A DNA stretch of 59,390 nucleotides from Collinsella aerofaciens (GTDB lineage: Bacteria > Actinomycetota > Coriobacteriia > Coriobacteriales > Coriobacteriaceae): the NCBI RefSeq assembly GCF_015553355.1, contig NZ_JADNGN010000010.1:1-59390 (forward strand), written 5' to 3'. Position 1 is the stretch's first letter. Each line of letters begins with the position of its first letter. The notes beneath the pieces were generated by a model, which saw only the letters and a program-made list of their open reading frames with translations, was not told the DNA's origin and did not search any database. Shown here piece after piece: positions 34,764-43,429 of the stretch. A program made the position numbers and the translations under genes.

Positions 34764-37700
34764 TTAGCCCATCAGGTCGACGACGTTAAAGTCGGCGTTG
34801 CTCTTGGCGATGACTTCGCGGCCGCCAAAGACGCAGGTGGGCGACTCGGCTGCGATGCGCGTCACGTCGGCGCCGAGCGAGCGGAGCTCACCGGGCGTGG
34901 CGGCGAGCATCTGGGCGCGGCGCTCCTCGCGTGCGTGCGGATCGAGCCCGGCCAGGTAGGTCGTGTTGCGGCGCTTGGTGAGCGCGTACGGCTTCACCGG
35001 TGCGTCCATGCCGCTCACGCAGCTCACGATAAAGCCCTCAAAGGCGGCCTCGTCGGGCTCAAAGCTGCCGAGCCATTCGCCTGCGCGCTCCACGCGCTCA
35101 ATCGAAGGATCGATTGCCGGGTCGCGGTAGGTGTAGAACGCCGCCTGACGCTCACCGGCTGCGCGGAATCCGCAGCCGTACGCACCGCCCTTCACGCGAA
35201 TCTCGTTCCACAGGTAGTCGTAGGAGAGTGCGTTGGCAGCCACGGCCCAAGCGCCTGTCACGTCAATGCCCAAGCGACGCGGATCGCACGCACACGCGGC
35301 AAAGCAGATGTCGCTGGGGATCACGAAAGCCTCGTGGCGGTCGCACGGCGCCGGCACCACGAGCGCGTCGCGGCCGGCATCGGCGCCGTCGCCAGCGTCC
35401 AGCCCCAGGTCGCCCGCGGCATCCCAGTATGCGTCAAAGTCCTCGTCGCTGCCGGTAAAGCTCGCCATGCAGCCATCGGCCACAAAGATGCGCTCCGCCA
35501 GCTCGGCAAGCTTGGTACGCAGCCCGTCCACGCGCTCGTCAAAGTGCTCGAGCAAATCGCGCAGGAACAGGTAGAAGTCTACGCCCGAGAGCTGCTCACG
35601 CACCACGGCCGAAGGCGAGCTGTAGCTCATCGCGCGACCGAGCGCCGCCGAGTGACCGTTGTTGATAAAGCCCTGCTCAAGCCCAATACGAATCTGCGTG
35701 AGCACGTCGCGCACGCGGTCGGCGTCGGCATCTGCCAAAAGCGTGCTCGACCATACCTCGCGCGGCAGGCTCGCCAGCGCATCGATCTTCTCGGACAGGG
35801 CGCCGGCGCTCACCAGCAGGTAGGGGCGTACGCCGTCCACTTCGGGCTGCGTCATGACTTCGGTCGTAAAGCTCAAAAAGCCGAGCTTGCCAGCGAGCAA
35901 GTTGTCGAGTTCTTCGGCCGAGCGCTCGCGCGTGGGCAGCTGCTTAAACAGGCGGCAGAGCAGTGTCGCATAGGGCAGATCCTCAAACGCGACGCAGCTC
36001 AGGTCGAAATACTGCATGGCGTAGGCCAGACGGTTGGTGGGGATGCCGTGGCGCAGGCAGGGGATGGGTGCGGTCGTGTCCACGATCAGCGGCGGCTCGG
36101 GGCGCGCCTCGCCAATGTCGGACACGCGCAGGCGCGGCAGCGTGGCCTTGGCCTCGGGCGTGTCTTCCGCCTCCTGCGCGGCACGCAGCGCGGCCGTGCG
36201 CTCGATCACGTCGGCCAGCTCGGCATCGGTCATGGCGTCCCGCTTGGCTGCCAGCTCGGCGGCCTCGGCACCCTCCGAACCCTCGGTGGCGTCCACCGGC
36301 ACCAGCTCGACCAGTGCCATGTGATCGTTCTGCAGCACCAGCTCGCGCAGCAGGTCCTCAAAATAGCTGCCGTCCAGCTCGCCGCGCAGTTCCTCGTACA
36401 CCGGGCCATACTTGAGCGCCAGCGTCGCGGCGTCGTCATCGTAGAGCCAGGTACTCAGCGCGTCGCACGCAATGGCCACGCCGTCGGCGATACCGTAGTC
36501 GCGCTGGCGCAGGTCGTATTCGTTGCTGCTGATGATGGCTTCCAGGCGCTCGCGCGGAACGCCGTGCTCGCACAGGTCGCGGCAGGCGTCCTGGAATACG
36601 CGACGCAGCTCGCGCGCCACGTCGGGCTGCGCGTTTTGCAGCATGATGAGCTCGTAGGGCTGCAGGCTCTCGGCCGCGGTATAGCTCACCACGTTGCCGC
36701 CCAGGCCGGCGGCCAGAATTGCCTTCTTAACCGGCGCTTCGTTGGAGCCCAGCAGCGCCTCGAACAGGATATCCGCCGCGATCGTGCGCTTGCGGTCGAG
36801 CGCGCTGCCCAGCACCAGGCCCAGGCCAACCAGGGCGTTCTCGGGCGTGGTTGCCATCTCGATGCGCTTATACTCACAGGTCACGGGCGCTTGCACGCCC
36901 AGCGGATTGGGCGCCAGTGCGGACGGGTCCTCGCCGGCGGCAACGGCAGTGTCCATGCGGCGGCTCGCGGCACTCGGCTGCGACAGATAGCGCTCGTCCA
37001 AAAAGGCCAGTGCTCGGTCCACGTCCAGGTCGCCGTAGAGCGTTATATAAGAGTTGGAAGGATTGTAGTGGCGCGCGTGCGTGTCCAGGAACTGCTCGTA
37101 GGTGAGCGTGGGAATCGCGCGCGGGTCGCCGCCGCTCTCGTGCGCATAGGCGGTGTCGGGATAGAGCGCGGCGTTAACAGCATCGTCCAGCACGCTCATG
37201 GGGTCGGACAGCGCGCCCTTCATTTCGTTGAACACCACACCGTTATAGCGCAGCGTGCCCTCGCGCAGGCTCGCGGAGCTGCCGTCGACCTCGCCCTCGG
37301 CGCTCTCTGGCAGGTCCAGTTCGTAGTGCCAGCCCTCCTGCTCAAAAATAGTCGGCTTGGTGTAGATGGCCGGGTTGAACACCGCGTCCAGGTACACGTC
37401 CATCAGGTTGTACAGGTCCTGCTCGTTGGTGGTGGCAACGGGGTAGATGGTTTTGTCGGGGTAGGTCATGGCGTTGAGGAACGTCTGCATGGAGCTCTTG
37501 ATCAGATCGACGAATGGCTCCTTGACGGGGAACTTGGCCGATCCGCACAGCACCGAGTGCTCAAGAATATGGAACACGCCGGTGGAATCGGCCGGCGGCG
37601 TCTTAAAGCCAATGGCAAAGGCCTTGTTTTCGTCGTCGCACGCCAGGTACAGCAGGCGAGCGCCCGATGCGGTGTGGCGCAGCACGTAGGCGTCCGAGTC

Positions 37701-37808
37701 GAGCTCGGGCACGGTCTCGCGGCGCTCGACGGCAAAGCCGTGGCAGGTGGTGCCGGGCACCAGCAGTGCGGCGGCAGCGGTGCGCGGGTCGGTTGAGGTG
37801 GTGGACAT
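34764..37808 (-). CDS. M16-family zinc metallopeptidase (PreP-like)
   Basis: The 1014-residue protein has the inverted zinc motif HxxEH (HILEH, residues 80-84) followed by SVLCGS, and four M16 domains in one chain, the arrangement of presequence protease/Cym1. It degrades peptides in a closed chamber. KEPFVDLIKSSMQTFLNAMTYPDKT is usual in this subfamily. AAAGGAG sets the ATG at 37808, and no signal peptide is seen, so it is cytoplasmic. The in-frame extension to 38030 runs through a repeat array and is not real. Confidence 0.94.
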   Translation of the reverse strand: MSTTSTDPRTAAAALLVPGTTCHGFAVERRETVPELDSDAYVLRHTASGARLLYLACDDENKAFAIGFKTPPADSTGVFHILEHSVLCGSAKFPVKEPFVDLIKSSMQTFLNAMTYPDKTIYPVATTNEQDLYNLMDVYLDAVFNPAIYTKPTIFEQEGWHYELDLPESAEGEVDGSSASLREGTLRYNGVVFNEMKGALSDPMSVLDDAVNAALYPDTAYAHESGGDPRAIPTLTYEQFLDTHARHYNPSNSYITLYGDLDVDRALAFLDERYLSQPSAASRRMDTAVAAGEDPSALAPNPLGVQAPVTCEYKRIEMATTPENALVGLGLVLGSALDRKRTIAADILFEALLGSNEAPVKKAILAAGLGGNVVSYTAAESLQPYELIMLQNAQPDVARELRRVFQDACRDLCEHGVPRERLEAIISSNEYDLRQRDYGIADGVAIACDALSTWLYDDDAATLALKYGPVYEELRGELDGSYFEDLLRELVLQNDHMALVELVPVDATEGSEGAEAAELAAKRDAMTDAELADVIERTAALRAAQEAEDTPEAKATLPRLRVSDIGEARPEPPLIVDTTAPIPCLRHGIPTNRLAYAMQYFDLSCVAFEDLPYATLLCRLFKQLPTRERSAEELDNLLAGKLGFLSFTTEVMTQPEVDGVRPYLLVSAGALSEKIDALASLPREVWSSTLLADADADRVRDVLTQIRIGLEQGFINNGHSAALGRAMSYSSPSAVVREQLSGVDFYLFLRDLLEHFDERVDGLRTKLAELAERIFVADGCMASFTGSDEDFDAYWDAAGDLGLDAGDGADAGRDALVVPAPCDRHEAFVIPSDICFAACACDPRRLGIDVTGAWAVAANALSYDYLWNEIRVKGGAYGCGFRAAGERQAAFYTYRDPAIDPSIERVERAGEWLGSFEPDEAAFEGFIVSCVSGMDAPVKPYALTKRRNTTYLAGLDPHAREERRAQMLAATPGELRSLGADVTRIAAESPTCVFGGREVIAKSNADFNVVDLMG

Positions 37809-37896
37809 ATGCAGTCTCCTTTGACGCCCCAGCGGGGGCGAATCGAGTCGAATCCTCGAGAGTATACCCATATGGGGCCCTCGACCAATCTGCCGG

Positions 37897-38043
37897 ATGA
37901 GCGTGGATTTTCGGACACACGAGCGTGGAAATTCGGACGCCCACCAAATGAGCGTGGATTTTCGGACGAAATCGGCTTCCAAAAGCCCAAAAACCGTCCA
38001 AATATCCACCCTCATTTCCCGACCGTCCAAAATCCACGCTCAT
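37897..38043. repeat. GAGCGTGGATTTTCGGAC repeat array
   Basis: ATGAGCGTGGATTTTCGGAC occurs at 37897-37916 and 37948-37967, with a variant at 37919-37938. Inverted copies lie at 37996-38015 (degenerate) and 38025-38043. The cluster can fold into a large palindrome. It lies upstream of the M16 gene. Spacing is irregular and there are no unique spacers of constant size. Confidence 0.78.
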
Positions 38044-38055
38044 CCGCCGCCCGCA

Positions 38056-38288
38056 CATCTCTCATATCTCATTCGTCTCTAATATGAGAGATGACAGGAA
38101 GAGGAGAGAAAAATATGAGAGATAACTAAGCAGCAAAGAGACAGGCAATCATGGTATTGTCTCAATACCGATTGTTCTACCAGCAAAAATATGTATAAAT
38201 GAAGCAAATGGTAGACATTCTATCTCTATCTATCTCTTATCTCTAAGCCGAGAGATAGAGAGATAGATGAGAGATAATTACGAGAGAT
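38056..38288 (+). promoter_or_regulatory. GAGAGAT motif cluster and promoter
   Basis: GAGAGAT occurs six times on the plus strand (38086, 38117, 38250, 38258, 38269, 38282). ATCTCT occurs at 38057, 38222, 38232 and 38239. The pairs make two larger palindromes: CATCTCTCATAT/ATATGAGAGATG (38056-38093), and a second around 38221-38275. A promoter TTGTTC-16-TATAAA is at 38172-38199, with GGTATTG-TCT-CAATACC (38153-38169) just upstream. The interval is far more A/T-rich than its flanks. It belongs to the AlbA_2/ATPase gene that starts at 38353. Confidence 0.6.
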
Positions 38289-38352
38289 AACTGAGAGACG
38301 AGGGAAATCTATCCGCGGCATTCTCCGCAGGACCGAGCGAAAGGACGTGCAG

Positions 38353-39818
38353 ATGAACGAAAACGAGCTGACCGGTCTGCTTGAGTCTTTAAGGCGTATG
38401 GGCTCGGATGATCTTAACGTCGAAGTGAAGGAGAGCGCCACGACGCTTTCCCGCGACGTGTGGGAAACGGTGAGCGCATTCGCGAACACTGCCGGCGGAA
38501 TCATCGTGCTCGGAGTGAGTGAGCGCGCAGGTTTTGTCCCGGTTGAGAACTTCGAGACCGAGAAAGTGCTCAACCAATTTGTGTCAGGCATGGGTGATGC
38601 GGGCGGTCGAGGAAAGCTGGCCAATCCGCCCAAATACACGATCGAGCGAGTGGAGCTTCAGGGCGTCATCGTTCTCGTCATTACGATTGAGGAGCTCGAT
38701 CCGTCGAGCAAGCCCTGCTATGTCATAGAGCGGGGCGCCCAGGGCGGCAGCTACAAGCGCATCGATGACAAAGATGTGCCGCTTTCATCGACCGAGGTGC
38801 TCGCATTGGCGTCATACGGTCGAGCGACTCCGAGCGATCGCGACGCGGTGGCGGGTGCGGGCGCGGACGATCTCGACGAGACGCTGGTCGACCGTACGAT
38901 AGATCGGGCTTTCTCGTTGACGCCTCGGGCAATGCGCGGCGCGCCGGACAAACAAACGAAGCTGGAGCGCCTAAATATCCTTGATTCCAGGGCAATGTCA
39001 CCAAGGCTGGACTCCTAGTTGCGGGCACCTACCCTCAGCAGTTTTATCCCAAGCTCTTTATCGACATGGCTGTCTATGCGGGGACCCGGAAAGGCACGGC
39101 GGGGTCGCTGAGGTTCATGGACCGCACAATCTGTGAGGGAACGTTGGGCGAGATGATCTCGGATGCCGTCGCGGCCGTCGCCAAGAATTTGCGGCGAACC
39201 TCGACCGTCCAAGGTGTCTCGCGTGTCGACTCGCTGGAGATCCCCGAGGAGGTTCTGCGCGAGGCAATCGCCAACGCCGTAATCCATCGAGAATATGGGG
39301 ATCGGTTCTGTGGACAATCGATTACCGTCGACGTCTTTGACGATCGTGTCGAGGTGACGAATCCTGGCGGCCTTTACGGGGGAAAGACTCGCGAGAACTT
39401 GTTTGACGGCAGCTCCCGATGCCGTAACGCGACGCTCGTGAAACTCATGTCGATTGTCCCGCTGCCGGATGGCGCAGGTTCGCCGGCTGAGGGCAATGGC
39501 TCGGGCATCCCGATGATGATCGATGCCATGCGCGCGCATGGTCTGGCCGAGCCCCTGTTCTGCCCGGGGTTCGATCGGTTCAAGGTCGTACTTTACCGTT
39601 CAAAGATCGAGCCGGTCGATCATGGCGGGGGCTTAATTGTGACGGCGCTCAAACACTACGGCGAGCTGGGGACGCGCGAGTTGGCAGAGCACACAGGGCT
39701 CACAATTTCCCAGGTTAGGTCGCGCGTCAACGCGCTCATTGCTCAAGGCGAGCTTGAGCCCACGGCGCCGGCGACGAGCCGCAACCGCAAGTATCGACTG
39801 TCGGAGCGCGTGGGATAG
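38353..39818 (+). pseudogene. AlbA_2 (Schlafen-like)/RecG-type ATPase protein, frameshifted
   Basis: Two reading frames together make one protein of about 488 residues. The first (38353 to 39018) has the AlbA_2 domain: VEVKESA, then VWETVSAFANTAGGIIVLGV. It leaves frame near 38984-38992 (codons ILDS then nonsense ending at 39016). The second frame resumes GNVTKAGLLVAGTYPQQFYP and contains the GHKL-like ATPase piece EVLREAIANAVIHREYGD, FDDRVEVTNPGGL, and a C-terminal winged helix ending near 39815. One missing C in TCC(C)AGG explains the break. It could be a true pseudogene or a sequencing error. These proteins act as transcription regulators or in phage defence. GAAAGGAC precedes the ATG. Confidence 0.82.
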
Positions 39819-39918
39819 ATGCGTTAGTGGACGAGGCGACCCAATAATCGACCCTCGATTGGCGTCCATTAAGGTAAAGCGGTTGTTGCCCAGTCGACGG
39901 TGATGCTAAAGACTCGGC

Positions 39919-40410
39919 TTACGCCGGCATGGCCCCGAACCCGTCCATCAAGAACAGCCTAAGAACCAGCTTGATGACATATCCCGGTTTGACTTCTGCC
40001 GCGTCAAAGACGTGGTGCTCGGCGAGCTCGCTGCAGTATGCATAGATGTCGCGGATAAGGTCCGCGCCCGAAAGCGTAAACATGTAGCCTGCGTCCGAAA
40101 GCGCATTGGGCGCGGCGGGCAACTTGGCCATGTGGCAGAACGTTTGCAGGTCGGGCGCCATAACATTCTGGTAGTCGAGGTGGCCGCTGGTATCCTGTGC
40201 GGCAAGCTCCAATTGGCGCACAAAATCCAGCGCCGCCGCTAACACAAAGCTCGGCGTAGGCGCATTGACGTCCTGAGTGGTCGCCACAAGCCTGCCCGCC
40301 GCCTGCGTGACAAGCCAAGCGACCTCGCGCTGGCAACGCACGGCCTTGCGCGTAACCGGCTTGATGGACGAAGAAGAAACGCTTCCCTTAGGCGGATTCG
40401 AAACAGCCAC
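39919..40410 (-). CDS. Hypothetical helical protein
   Basis: The 163-residue product starts at GTG 40410 with GGGAGG seven bases upstream. A -10 TATACT (40468-40473, minus strand) lies upstream. The protein is mostly helical: CQREVAWLVTQAAGRLVATT, then FVLAAALDFVRQLELAAQ, then a hydrophobic C-terminus (VIKLVLRLFLMDGFGAMPA) that is too short for a sure membrane segment. No family was recognised. Confidence 0.7.
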   Translation of the reverse strand: MAVSNPPKGSVSSSSIKPVTRKAVRCQREVAWLVTQAAGRLVATTQDVNAPTPSFVLAAALDFVRQLELAAQDTSGHLDYQNVMAPDLQTFCHMAKLPAAPNALSDAGYMFTLSGADLIRDIYAYCSELAEHHVFDAAEVKPGYVIKLVLRLFLMDGFGAMPA

Positions 40411-40625
40411 AAGAACCTCCCATGAACGACCCGGCCCAACAAGCCCGGATGAAACACGTGCTACATCAGTATACAGGGGAGTGGGGTAGCGGGGTACAAG
40501 CGCGCCAGCGGCAAACCGAGAGCATCAACGATGTGCCGATCGCGGAATGAGATCTTGTAATAATTGACTCTCGGCCATATCATTGAGGGGCATGACTCGC
40601 GTTCGTATGGTTGTAGGTGCTGGCG

Positions 40626-41708
40626 ATGAACGACATTGACCTTGCTGTTCCGTTGATGGATGGACCAAGCTATGACCGCGCCTGCAGTCTCGTGCCTTCC
40701 GAATACGTTGAGGCATGGGAGTGGTTTCTGGGTGAGGAACAGCGCGGCGGCGTTTGGACCAGCCTTCCGCACCACACCAAGGAAGATAGCCCTCAGTATC
40801 AGTATCGTTTGAGAATTGGCTCGGACTTCTTTCCCGTAACGCGGGATTCAGGGATCTTCTGGCCGGGCCAGGATCGGGTGAAGCAAGATCCCAATAAGAT
40901 CTTTGCGCTTTCGGTCCATAACTCTAAAAAGAGCTTCTACACCGATGTGCCTCCGCTCTATTTGGACGATGGTACGTGGGTCATTAAGTACTCGGTTCAA
41001 GCGCCGGGTACCGTTGGTTTTCGAGACCAGAATTACAACCGTAAAATGCTCAACTGCATGGAATGTGGCGTTCCAGTCGGAGTCATATTTGCAACCGAGG
41101 TGGGCTACAAGGTGCTCGGCCTTGCGTTTGTTGAACGGTTCGAGCCCGAAAACGAATGGTTTGTTCTGCACGGTCCTGTTCATAAAGGCGGACCGGACCC
41201 TCGTTTTGCGCCCGACATGAGTTATCTGAAGCACATGCCCGTCGATATTGAGTTTGCCGGACAGGGTACGACCGACGACGAAAAGGTCCGCTATGCGTTA
41301 AGGCGCGAGCGATTGGGGCAGCAATGGTTCCGCAAGCAGCTCGTTGCCGCCTATGATGGCCGTTGCGCGGTGTCGGACTGCGGCGTCAGCGAAGCTCTGG
41401 AGGCTGCACATATCGAGAATTACTCGGGACCCAAATCGCAGGTTGCCAGCAACGGCATTCTGCTTCGACGCGATCTTCATTCCCTATTTGATGCTCACCT
41501 GATTTCGTTTGAGCCTGTTTGCGGCGAATATCGGCTGTGCGGATCGTACCTGCTGGATAAGACCGGCTACGCTTCCTTTGCGGGTGCGACGCTAAGGCAG
41601 CCGAATGAGCGTCAGTGGCGACCCAATACGGTGTTTCTTGAGGCCCATCGCATTGAGTTCGATCGCTCGGAAAAGAAGCGTGAAAAGGCGGGGCTTCCGC
41701 CGTATTAG
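40626..41708 (+). CDS. HNH endonuclease, putative solitary restriction enzyme
   Basis: The 360-residue protein has a C-terminal HNH nuclease (about 240-300): RCAVSDCG with Cys247, EALEAAHIENY with His262, NGILLRRDLHSLFD. The N-terminal 200 residues contain FALSVHNSKKSFYTDVPPLY and GVPVGVIFATEVGYKVLGLA, a region I associate with COG3440-type predicted restriction endonucleases and thus a possible modified-base reader. No methyltransferase is adjacent, which suits a modification-dependent enzyme. The ATG at 40626 is preferred to GTG 40617. The next gene encodes a small zinc-ribbon protein. Confidence 0.85.
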   Translation: MNDIDLAVPLMDGPSYDRACSLVPSEYVEAWEWFLGEEQRGGVWTSLPHHTKEDSPQYQYRLRIGSDFFPVTRDSGIFWPGQDRVKQDPNKIFALSVHNSKKSFYTDVPPLYLDDGTWVIKYSVQAPGTVGFRDQNYNRKMLNCMECGVPVGVIFATEVGYKVLGLAFVERFEPENEWFVLHGPVHKGGPDPRFAPDMSYLKHMPVDIEFAGQGTTDDEKVRYALRRERLGQQWFRKQLVAAYDGRCAVSDCGVSEALEAAHIENYSGPKSQVASNGILLRRDLHSLFDAHLISFEPVCGEYRLCGSYLLDKTGYASFAGATLRQPNERQWRPNTVFLEAHRIEFDRSEKKREKAGLPPY

Positions 41709-41830
41709 CGTATTTGGCTTTGGCATTCTTTGACGATCGTGTTGTTTGATCGGATCGCGTGGCGATGCAATCTCGCGCACGCCCGCCGGTGCATGCTCTT
41801 CCTGTTTTGTATAGCGAGAGTGGAGCGTGT

Positions 41831-42115
41831 ATGAGCTGGCGAGGCGATATTGCGATGGGGAAGTACGGAAAACTGCCGTGTGCCCTTATAGACAACAATA
41901 TGTTTCCGAGCGTAGAGGTTGATTGCGGGTCGTTTGTCGTCACCTGCCCTTGCTGCGGCTCGCAAATACCGTGTCTCGACATTCGGTTCATCGATGCGCG
42001 CGACAGGTTCAGCGACGAAGTGAGAAAACAGACAGGCGTTCATATGCCGGTGTATCCGGAGAAATGCCCTGTTTGTGGCCTCGATATCGTGTATGACGCC
42101 GGCGACGAGGGATAG
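41831..42115 (+). CDS. Small zinc-ribbon protein
   Basis: The 94-residue protein has two CPxCG knuckles (CPCCGSQ and CPVCGLD) about 50 residues apart, enough for one zinc ribbon. Nothing else is recognisable. GGAG lies six bases before the ATG at 41831. It follows the HNH gene by 122 bases in the same direction and may be an accessory of it, but such small CPxCG proteins are common. Confidence 0.7.
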   Translation: MSWRGDIAMGKYGKLPCALIDNNMFPSVEVDCGSFVVTCPCCGSQIPCLDIRFIDARDRFSDEVRKQTGVHMPVYPEKCPVCGLDIVYDAGDEG

Positions 42116-42152
42116 GTGATGCGGAGGAGTTGGCTGTGAGTGTCTTTTGCCT

Positions 42153-42839
42153 CTACAAATAAATCCCCTCACCGAGTTGCTTGTGGAACTCGGCGTGATG
42201 GTCGCGTGCCCAGGTAAAGAGCGCCTGGTCAAAGTCGGTACGCGTGACCGGGACGCCAAAGACGCCGGCAACTTCGACGCGTATAAACTCCAGTGCCGGC
42301 AGCTTGTTGATGGCAGTGAGGGCAAACGGGGACGAGGGCTCCTCGAACAGATAGCGGCTGCCTTGCAGCGCGTCGCAACTGGTGCACGTGTTGCCGAGCG
42401 ACGGGGCTTTGGAGGCCCGCGCGCCTACGGGCTTGTAGCCGCAGCGCTTATGAAGGTAGTCGCGGATCTCGCCCGGCACGCAGCCAAGAGCGGGCACGAT
42501 GGCGAGTGCGTTGGCGTTGGCCGTGTCGATGGCAATGTGCCCGGATTCGTTGGGCGCGTGCGCGATGGCGACGCTCTCGTCGTTATCGGTTCGATAGGGA
42601 ATGCCGAAGGCCGCGACCGAGGTCTCTTTGTGACACTTCCAGCACTCGCGCTTGCCCAGTACTAGATATATATACGGCGCTGAGGGGTCGGATCGGTCAA
42701 CACCGGGCAGCCACTCGGCAAAGGGCTCGGGGTTGACGCCGCTGGGTACATACCAGACCTTCTTGGTCCGGTCCCATTTGGCGCCCAGCGCCTTGGCTTC
42801 TTCTTTGTGCGAAAAGGGGACATCGAGCTCGGTGCGCAT
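42153..42839 (-). CDS. DUF5710-domain protein
   Basis: The 228-residue protein begins with the DUF5710 motif: LDVPFSHKEEAKALGAKWD, then KVWYVP and FAEWLPG, a small domain often found attached to primases, topoisomerases and toprim or zinc proteins. The remainder has two CxxC pairs (CWKCH near 77, CTSCD near 163). AAGGAG lies before the ATG at 42839; the start at 42875 is not needed. Function is unknown; nucleic-acid-linked work is suggested by relatives. Confidence 0.8.
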   Translation of the reverse strand: MRTELDVPFSHKEEAKALGAKWDRTKKVWYVPSGVNPEPFAEWLPGVDRSDPSAPYIYLVLGKRECWKCHKETSVAAFGIPYRTDNDESVAIAHAPNESGHIAIDTANANALAIVPALGCVPGEIRDYLHKRCGYKPVGARASKAPSLGNTCTSCDALQGSRYLFEEPSSPFALTAINKLPALEFIRVEVAGVFGVPVTRTDFDQALFTWARDHHAEFHKQLGEGIYL

Positions 42840-43020
42840 GGCGGCTCCTTGGTGCTGCAGGTGCAAGTGGCCCAAGGATACCGCAGGGCGCAGACATCGC
42901 GGCGTTTTGCTGAGAAGTTGCGGTGCGGACTGATTGGTTATGCCGATGGATAGATCGGCAAGTAGATGGTCGGATTTTGGCTAGTTGGGCGGTTGGAGCT
43001 GCCAGCGGATTTGGCGACAT

Positions 43021-43057
43021 AAAACAAAACAGCCCAGAGGACATAGCCTCTGAGCTG
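43021..43057 (-). terminator. Terminator of tRNA-Val
   Basis: On the minus strand CAGCTCAGAGG pairs with CCTCTGGGCTG, followed by TTTTGTTTT, nine bases after the tRNA end. Confidence 0.88.
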
Positions 43058-43065
43058 CGAACATT

Positions 43066-43140
43066 TGGTGGGCGTTAGAAGATTTGAACTTCTGACCTCT
43101 TCCGTGTCAGGGAAGCGCTCTCCCCCTGAGCTAAACGCCC
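43066..43140 (-). tRNA. tRNA-Val (GAC)
   Basis: Read on the minus strand, the acceptor stem is GGGCGTT/AACGCCC (43134-43140 with 43070-43076). The anticodon loop is CTGACAC with anticodon GAC at 43106-43108, the T-arm contains GTTCAAATC, the discriminator is A and CCA is encoded (43066-43068). It borders the accessory stretch to its left, a typical place for integration, though no repeated tRNA end was found. Confidence 0.96.
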
Positions 43141-43429
43141 GATCAAGGGTGCGCAAGCGCGCAAGGGATAATATAACGGAGCCTGAACTCGGTGGCAAGA
43201 ACATTTTTAAAAATCGCTTACATTGTGGAATTCGGGGGCTTTGTCATATCCATTTCAAAAGAGCCTGCTGCCGCGATTTGGCTGTCGCATAATGCAAGGC
43301 CATTGCGGTATCGAGCTATGGAAAGACGCCTGCGGAATTGTCCTACCGATAAGCGGACAAGCCTCCAGCTGGTGGCTTCGCCGTGGTAAGGTAAGCCGAA
43401 TTGTTTCTAGGCTGTTTCGGGGGAGTGGA

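Noticed and set aside
34935-37796. A 953-codon open frame on the plus strand
   Set aside because: It is the antisense shadow of the M16 peptidase gene, has no ribosome site or recognisable domain, and reflects codon bias in GC-rich DNA.
37897-38043. Possible small CRISPR array
   Set aside because: Repeats occur in both orientations, spacers are of unequal and very short length, and no cas gene is near.
38221-38288. Simple-sequence microsatellite
   Set aside because: The GAGAGAT units are spaced unevenly and arranged as inverted clusters at a promoter, unlike slippage repeats.
38980-38995. Programmed ribosomal frameshift in the AlbA_2 gene
   Set aside because: No slippery heptamer, stimulatory stem or internal ribosome site was seen; a lost base is simpler.
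43066-43140. tRNA-Val as the attachment site of an integrated element
   Set aside because: No integrase gene and no second copy of the tRNA end was found in the window.
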